Shown piece by piece: positions 34,914 through 35,695 of a DNA stretch of 35,695 nt. The notes beneath the pieces were generated by a model. It was not told the origin of the DNA, ran no database searches, and saw nothing but the letters and a program-made list of their open reading frames with translations. Position 1 is the stretch's first letter; each line of letters opens with the position of its first letter. Location: NCBI RefSeq assembly GCF_946885885.1, contig NZ_CAMPHN010000031.1, positions 1 to 35,695 on the forward strand. Reading direction: 5' to 3'. The translations under genes were made by a program, and so were the position numbers. Origin of the DNA: an uncultured Pseudomonas sp. GTDB taxonomy: Bacteria; Pseudomonadota; Gammaproteobacteria; Pseudomonadales; Pseudomonadaceae.

Positions 34914-35695
34914 AAATCGCTGGCGTCATCGGGGTCGGTGCCGGCGGCAACTTCATCCGCGTTACTGGCGCCATCGCCGTCGCGATCCGTATCGGCGTTA
35001 TCGCCGATGCCGTCGCCGTCCAGGTCTTTGCTTTCGCTCGCATCGTCCGGGAAGGCGTCCTGATCGTTGGCCACGCCATCGCCGTCACGGTCGTCGTCCA
35101 AGCTGTCGGGCAGGCCGTCGCTATCCTGATCGGCTGGTTTGCTGCCTGCGTCGTCGGGATTGGTGCCGAGCTGTTCTTCGTGCTCGTTGGAGATGCCGTC
35201 GCCATCGCGATCCGGGTCGGCGTTATCGCCGACACCGTCGCCGTCCAGGTCTTTGCTTTCGCCCGCGTCGTCGGGGAAGGCGTCCTGATCGTTGGCTACA
35301 CCGTCACCGTCACGGTCGTCGTCCAGGCTGTCGGGGATACCGTCTTTGTCCTGGTCAGCTGGGGTGCTGGTGTTGTCGTTCGGATCGGTACCGACTTGCG
35401 CTTCATAGTCATTGGAGATGCCATCGCCGTCGCGATCCGGGTCGCTGTTATCGCCAATGCCGTCGCCGTCCAAGTCTTTGCTTTCGGTTGCGTCGTCGGG
35501 GAAGACGTCCTGGTCGTTGGCTACGCCGTCGCCGTCGCGATCGTCGTCCAGGCTGTCGGGGATGCCGTCCTTGTCCTGATCCGCGGGCGTGCTGGCGCTA
35601 TCGTTCGGGTCGGTGCCGACCTGCTCTTCGTAGTCGTTGGAAATGCCATCGCCATCGCGATCCGGGTCGGCGTTGTCGCCGATGCCGTCGCCGTC
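32264..35695 (-). CDS. Secreted Ig-like protein B with thrombospondin type-3 repeats (5' end outside the window)
   Basis: An open frame of 1,143 residues that runs through the right edge, so the start and any signal peptide are missing. The visible N-terminal part (34915-35695) is a chain of Ca-binding thrombospondin type-3 motifs (DRDGDGISNDYE, DQDKDGIPDSLDDDRDGDGV, ANDQDAFPDD). It is followed by DRVAPDVSIDGPDFLSVNED and several Ig-like modules, an SbsA-type Ig-like domain (about 33350-33480), a carboxypeptidase-regulatory-like domain (about 33000-33080) and a C-terminal domain with MPYWMYGMQPGGIAVEGAVS. Such proteins are usually surface or extracellular. It ends 24 bases before toxin A2 and is probably in the same operon. 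A role in display, export or adhesion of A is inferred. Confidence 0.85.
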   Translation of the reverse strand, partial: DGDGIGDNADPDRDGDGISNDYEEQVGTDPNDSASTPADQDKDGIPDSLDDDRDGDGVANDQDVFPDDATESKDLDGDGIGDNSDPDRDGDGISNDYEAQVGTDPNDNTSTPADQDKDGIPDSLDDDRDGDGVANDQDAFPDDAGESKDLDGDGVGDNADPDRDGDGISNEHEEQLGTNPDDAGSKPADQDSDGLPDSLDDDRDGDGVANDQDAFPDDASESKDLDGDGIGDNADTDRDGDGASNADEVAAGTDPDDASDFPDRVAPDVSIDGPDFLSVNEDSVNLSGSVSDSGSGVDRLEFSSDRFPGARFAVSVQAAQWTASVPLLEGTNLLTLTAFDKAGNAAQLARNVERQPLASDIGLRIDYPQSGAVLTEATLVVRGLLRSDQPAQRLEVLVNGQAATLSPTAQVTEFNFQSTALNLQPGPNTLSIQGWVEQRSVQRSVLVTYQPPQTSFAAPRFDNLSPANGSLLPGASFVLSGQVFAEGGLQRVTLNGRSLTLREPGAQLLDLRESLTIPDGQSTFGAELIARDNSGQETRQSLSWQLDRQAPQIILDAPLLELPAQNRVSEQPYPITGTVRENNLASFQLNGQDVALQPGAQAGEFRFAAQVGLPLGQPVSLTLEARDQAGNQLRREYSLELSGQAAINWVLPTEGSELLNLGEPISLQVAARIEDLSGQLVPRVFLLSSNGDSLAEAGLLGDTTLKSATLQIPPQSGQYRLLAVLQDGNQQVVAQSNRSITVVTQEQVPIAIERISPNNAAKNVDPNDFITLYFNQAIDPTKLELKVFESANGKTYVDMDPLGVNPLEAKGYQLVDVNRSYEPVPGELSLLPGNQVVAFYPARDVAYAAEVSVEVRYDGQELQRIRYQTRALPTLISGAVFDQLQQPVPDLEVRLVELGRSTRTNRDGAFNFGFGDAAQENIAGGNYRLELNPGQSNRNYGSERKAVAIQGGRSNELGRFQLAQLNSNLPYSALEGGQVFSLLQGELKLDLSQASLQFPDGTQSGDVHAQLLEFAQLPYPVEPLAMPYWMYGMQPGGIAVEGAVSVDLAALKLGDSYDYLPDNDDYVVLVGLDPQAKRIVPVGVGQVSNYRVLSRGELVLQTLDLIGFALVGGEAQPALKAYAEGQLNLRQLQSELNRLNNSQ
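35021..35695 (-). repeat. Three tandem 225-base units encoding thrombospondin type-3 repeats
   Basis: The motif CCAGGTCTTTGCTTTCG or its variants recurs at 35020, 35245 and 35470, a period of 225 bases (75 residues). The window ends exactly at a unit boundary, so further units are likely beyond it. A partial unit fills 34914-35020. Confidence 0.88.

Noticed and set aside
35021..35695. Regularly spaced repeats considered as a CRISPR array
   Set aside because: The period is 225 bases and the units are coding thrombospondin type-3 repeats in an open frame, with no short repeat-spacer pattern.

Overview
The window looks like a chromosomal segment of a Pseudomonas or close relative. It carries an xcp-type type II secretion (T2SS) operon in the order gspE to gspM, a Tim44-like gene typical of the genus, mostly GC-rich coding sequence, and two copies of a GC-rich palindromic repeat. 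The identification rests on gene content and order, not on a database search.

Layout: positions 1-2200 hold a truncated LysR-type regulator fragment, a divergent VOC/glyoxalase-fold gene, a Tim44-like membrane protein gene with a good terminator, and two related hairpin repeats. Positions 2199-9639 (minus strand) are a tightly coupled T2SS operon gspE-F-G-H-I-J-K-L-M, with 1-4 base overlaps at most junctions. The genes for GspC and GspD, which lie divergently beside gspE in P. aeruginosa, are not here. An intact IS630-type element (9774-11029) sits just upstream of gspE.

Positions 11113-35695 form the notable region, read almost entirely on the minus strand. It contains two tandem copies of a two-gene module: gene B, a secreted Ig-like protein with thrombospondin type-3 repeats, followed by gene A, a giant secreted protein of about 2,100-2,200 residues. 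A segment of about 5.0 kb (18266-23298 and 29881-34913) appears identical between copies, apart from a few mismatches at one edge. It covers most of B and the first 774 residues of A. After residue 774 the A proteins diverge progressively, and they end in different C-terminal domains. Each C-terminal domain carries a D...ExK signature of the PD-(D/E)xK nuclease superfamily. Each A gene is followed at once by small genes that look like immunity genes. A third, headless cassette (a toxin-tail remnant plus two immunity-like genes) lies at 11113-12569. This is the architecture of a polymorphic toxin-immunity locus, here with Sec-type signal peptides on A.

Further features suggest how the system is built and works. 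An S26 signal peptidase gene is embedded between the modules. Both A proteins have an IVPK...AYA junction before the nuclease-like tip, resembling an internal signal-peptidase site. The downstream B copy has lost its 5' end and is fused to a leader with a boxA-like element and several hairpins. A decayed duplicate of the gspE start/promoter region lies inside the cassette array. Delivery through the neighbouring T2SS is an inference only.
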